Shown piece by piece: positions 63,685-64,000 of a stretch of DNA of 64,000 bases. The translations under genes were made by a program, and so were the position numbers. The notes beneath the pieces are model-generated. The model was not told the origin of the DNA. It did no database searches and saw nothing but the letters and a program-made list of their open reading frames with translations. Location of the stretch: the NCBI RefSeq assembly GCF_900091955.1, contig NZ_FMDF01000044.1, positions 1 through 64,000 of the forward strand, given 5' to 3'. Position 1 is the stretch's first letter. Each line of letters begins with the position of its first letter. Source of the stretch: Streptomyces sp. Ncost-T10-10d (lineage in GTDB: Bacteria > Actinomycetota > Actinomycetes > Streptomycetales > Streptomycetaceae).

Positions 63685-63690
63685 GGACGA
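63642..63690 (+). repeat. Dispersed Streptomyces 3'-end repeat, copy 3 (two units)
   Basis: GAGCCCGTCCGGCAGCATT (63646-63664) and GAGCCCGTCCGGCGATTGAG (63666-63685) are tandem units. The stop codon of the HEAT-like gene (63682-63684) lies inside the second unit. Confidence 0.6.
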
Positions 63691-63698
63691 AACGGCAA

Positions 63699-63733
63699 CC
63701 GGGCGGGCCCTCGCCCCCACCGGCCCCGCCCGG
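63699..63733. terminator. Terminator between convergent genes
   Basis: CCGGGCGGG (63699-63707) and CCCGCCCGG (63725-63733) form a 9-bp stem, with further partial pairing, between the HEAT-like gene and the acyl-CoA dehydrogenase gene. Confidence 0.55.
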
Positions 63734-63741
63734 GTCACCGC

Positions 63742-64000
63742 CTACACGTACCGCTTGATCTCCCGCCGGGCCAACGACCGCTGATGGACCTCGTCCGGCC
63801 CGTCCGCCAGCCGCAACGTCCGCGCCGCCGCCCACAGTTCCGCCAGCGGGAAGTCCTGGCTGACGCCGCCCGCGCCGTGCAGCTGCACCGCCCGGTCGAG
63901 GATGTCGACCACCGCGCGCGGGGTGGCGATCTTGATGGCCTGGATCTCCGTGTGCGCACCCCGGTTGCCCACCGTGTCCATCAGCCACGCCGTCTTCAGC
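63742..64000 (-). CDS. Acyl-CoA dehydrogenase, C-terminal part (runs off the window)
   Basis: The last 85 or so codons of a gene that starts beyond the right edge. KTAWLMDTVGNRGAHTEIQA, then IKIATPRAVVDILDRAVQLH, GAGGVSQDFPLAELWAAART and LRLADGPDEVHQRSLARREI match the C-terminal helical domain of acyl-CoA dehydrogenases, including the conserved FAD-contact GAGGxSxD region. It oxidises acyl-CoA thioesters using FAD. The intact part gives no hint of damage. Confidence 0.88.
   Translation of the reverse strand, partial: LKTAWLMDTVGNRGAHTEIQAIKIATPRAVVDILDRAVQLHGAGGVSQDFPLAELWAAARTLRLADGPDEVHQRSLARREIKRYV

Overview
The window is about 64 kb of very GC-rich DNA. Gene starts are often GTG, neighbouring genes overlap by ATGA or GTGA, and TetR, GntR, MerR and SARP-type regulators are frequent, as are secreted hydrolases. 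All of this points to the chromosome of a Streptomyces or close relative. I recognise no rRNA, tRNA, CRISPR array, prophage or complete insertion sequence. It reads as a chromosomal segment with several decaying genes and no single large biosynthetic cluster.

Layout. 0-2.4 kb: remnant of a sortase-anchored protein, an acetyltransferase, and an unusual methyltransferase-Nudix-VOC fusion. 2.6-9.5 kb: a catabolic island (amidase, amidohydrolase, APC permease, TetR regulator) that carries two gene remnants. 9.6-16.5 kb: htpG with a hairpin over its ribosome binding site, a DUF402/acetyltransferase pair, a YtrA-type GntR regulator, an AAA ATPase, a secreted SGNH lipase and a small conserved protein. 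16.8-22.8 kb: a drug-type ABC exporter with a divergent TetR regulator and paired operators, an orphan Type ISP specificity protein, a HutC-type regulator and hmgA. 22.9-27.9 kb: a translationally coupled extracytoplasmic operon (beta-helix/membrane protein, cupredoxin-like protein, polytopic membrane protein) followed by a TetR gene. 28.2-33.1 kb: a CitMHS transporter, an MFS gene broken by a small palindromic repeat, and an ABC exporter behind a SoxR-like promoter. 33.1-42.1 kb: a giant SARP-family ATPase regulator and a coupled pair of large secreted proteins (S8 protease and FG-GAP protein). 42.3-50.7 kb: aldehyde and alcohol dehydrogenases, an EamA transporter, several regulators, a deleted acyl-CoA dehydrogenase, a MaoC protein and soxR. 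50.9-58.4 kb: a secreted penicillin-acylase-family enzyme, a frameshifted DUF1343 (NamZ-like) gene, and an SDR / acyl-CoA ligase / TetR operon. 58.4-64 kb: a LysR pseudogene, a 1,536-residue HEAT-repeat-like protein, and the 3' end of an acyl-CoA dehydrogenase.

How parts may work together. Matching DNA motifs suggest several local regulons. A 20-bp motif occurs before both the aldehyde dehydrogenase gene and a TetR gene 5 kb away. A 16-bp motif occurs before another TetR gene and before the MaoC gene. A SoxR-type promoter drives an ABC exporter, and a genuine SoxR with four iron-sulfur cysteines is encoded 18 kb away. At least seven genes look inactivated: the LAXTG remnant, the FAD oxidoreductase, the NmrA fragment, the MFS gene, an acyl-CoA dehydrogenase, the DUF1343 gene and the LysR gene. 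The segment therefore appears to be shedding accessory functions.
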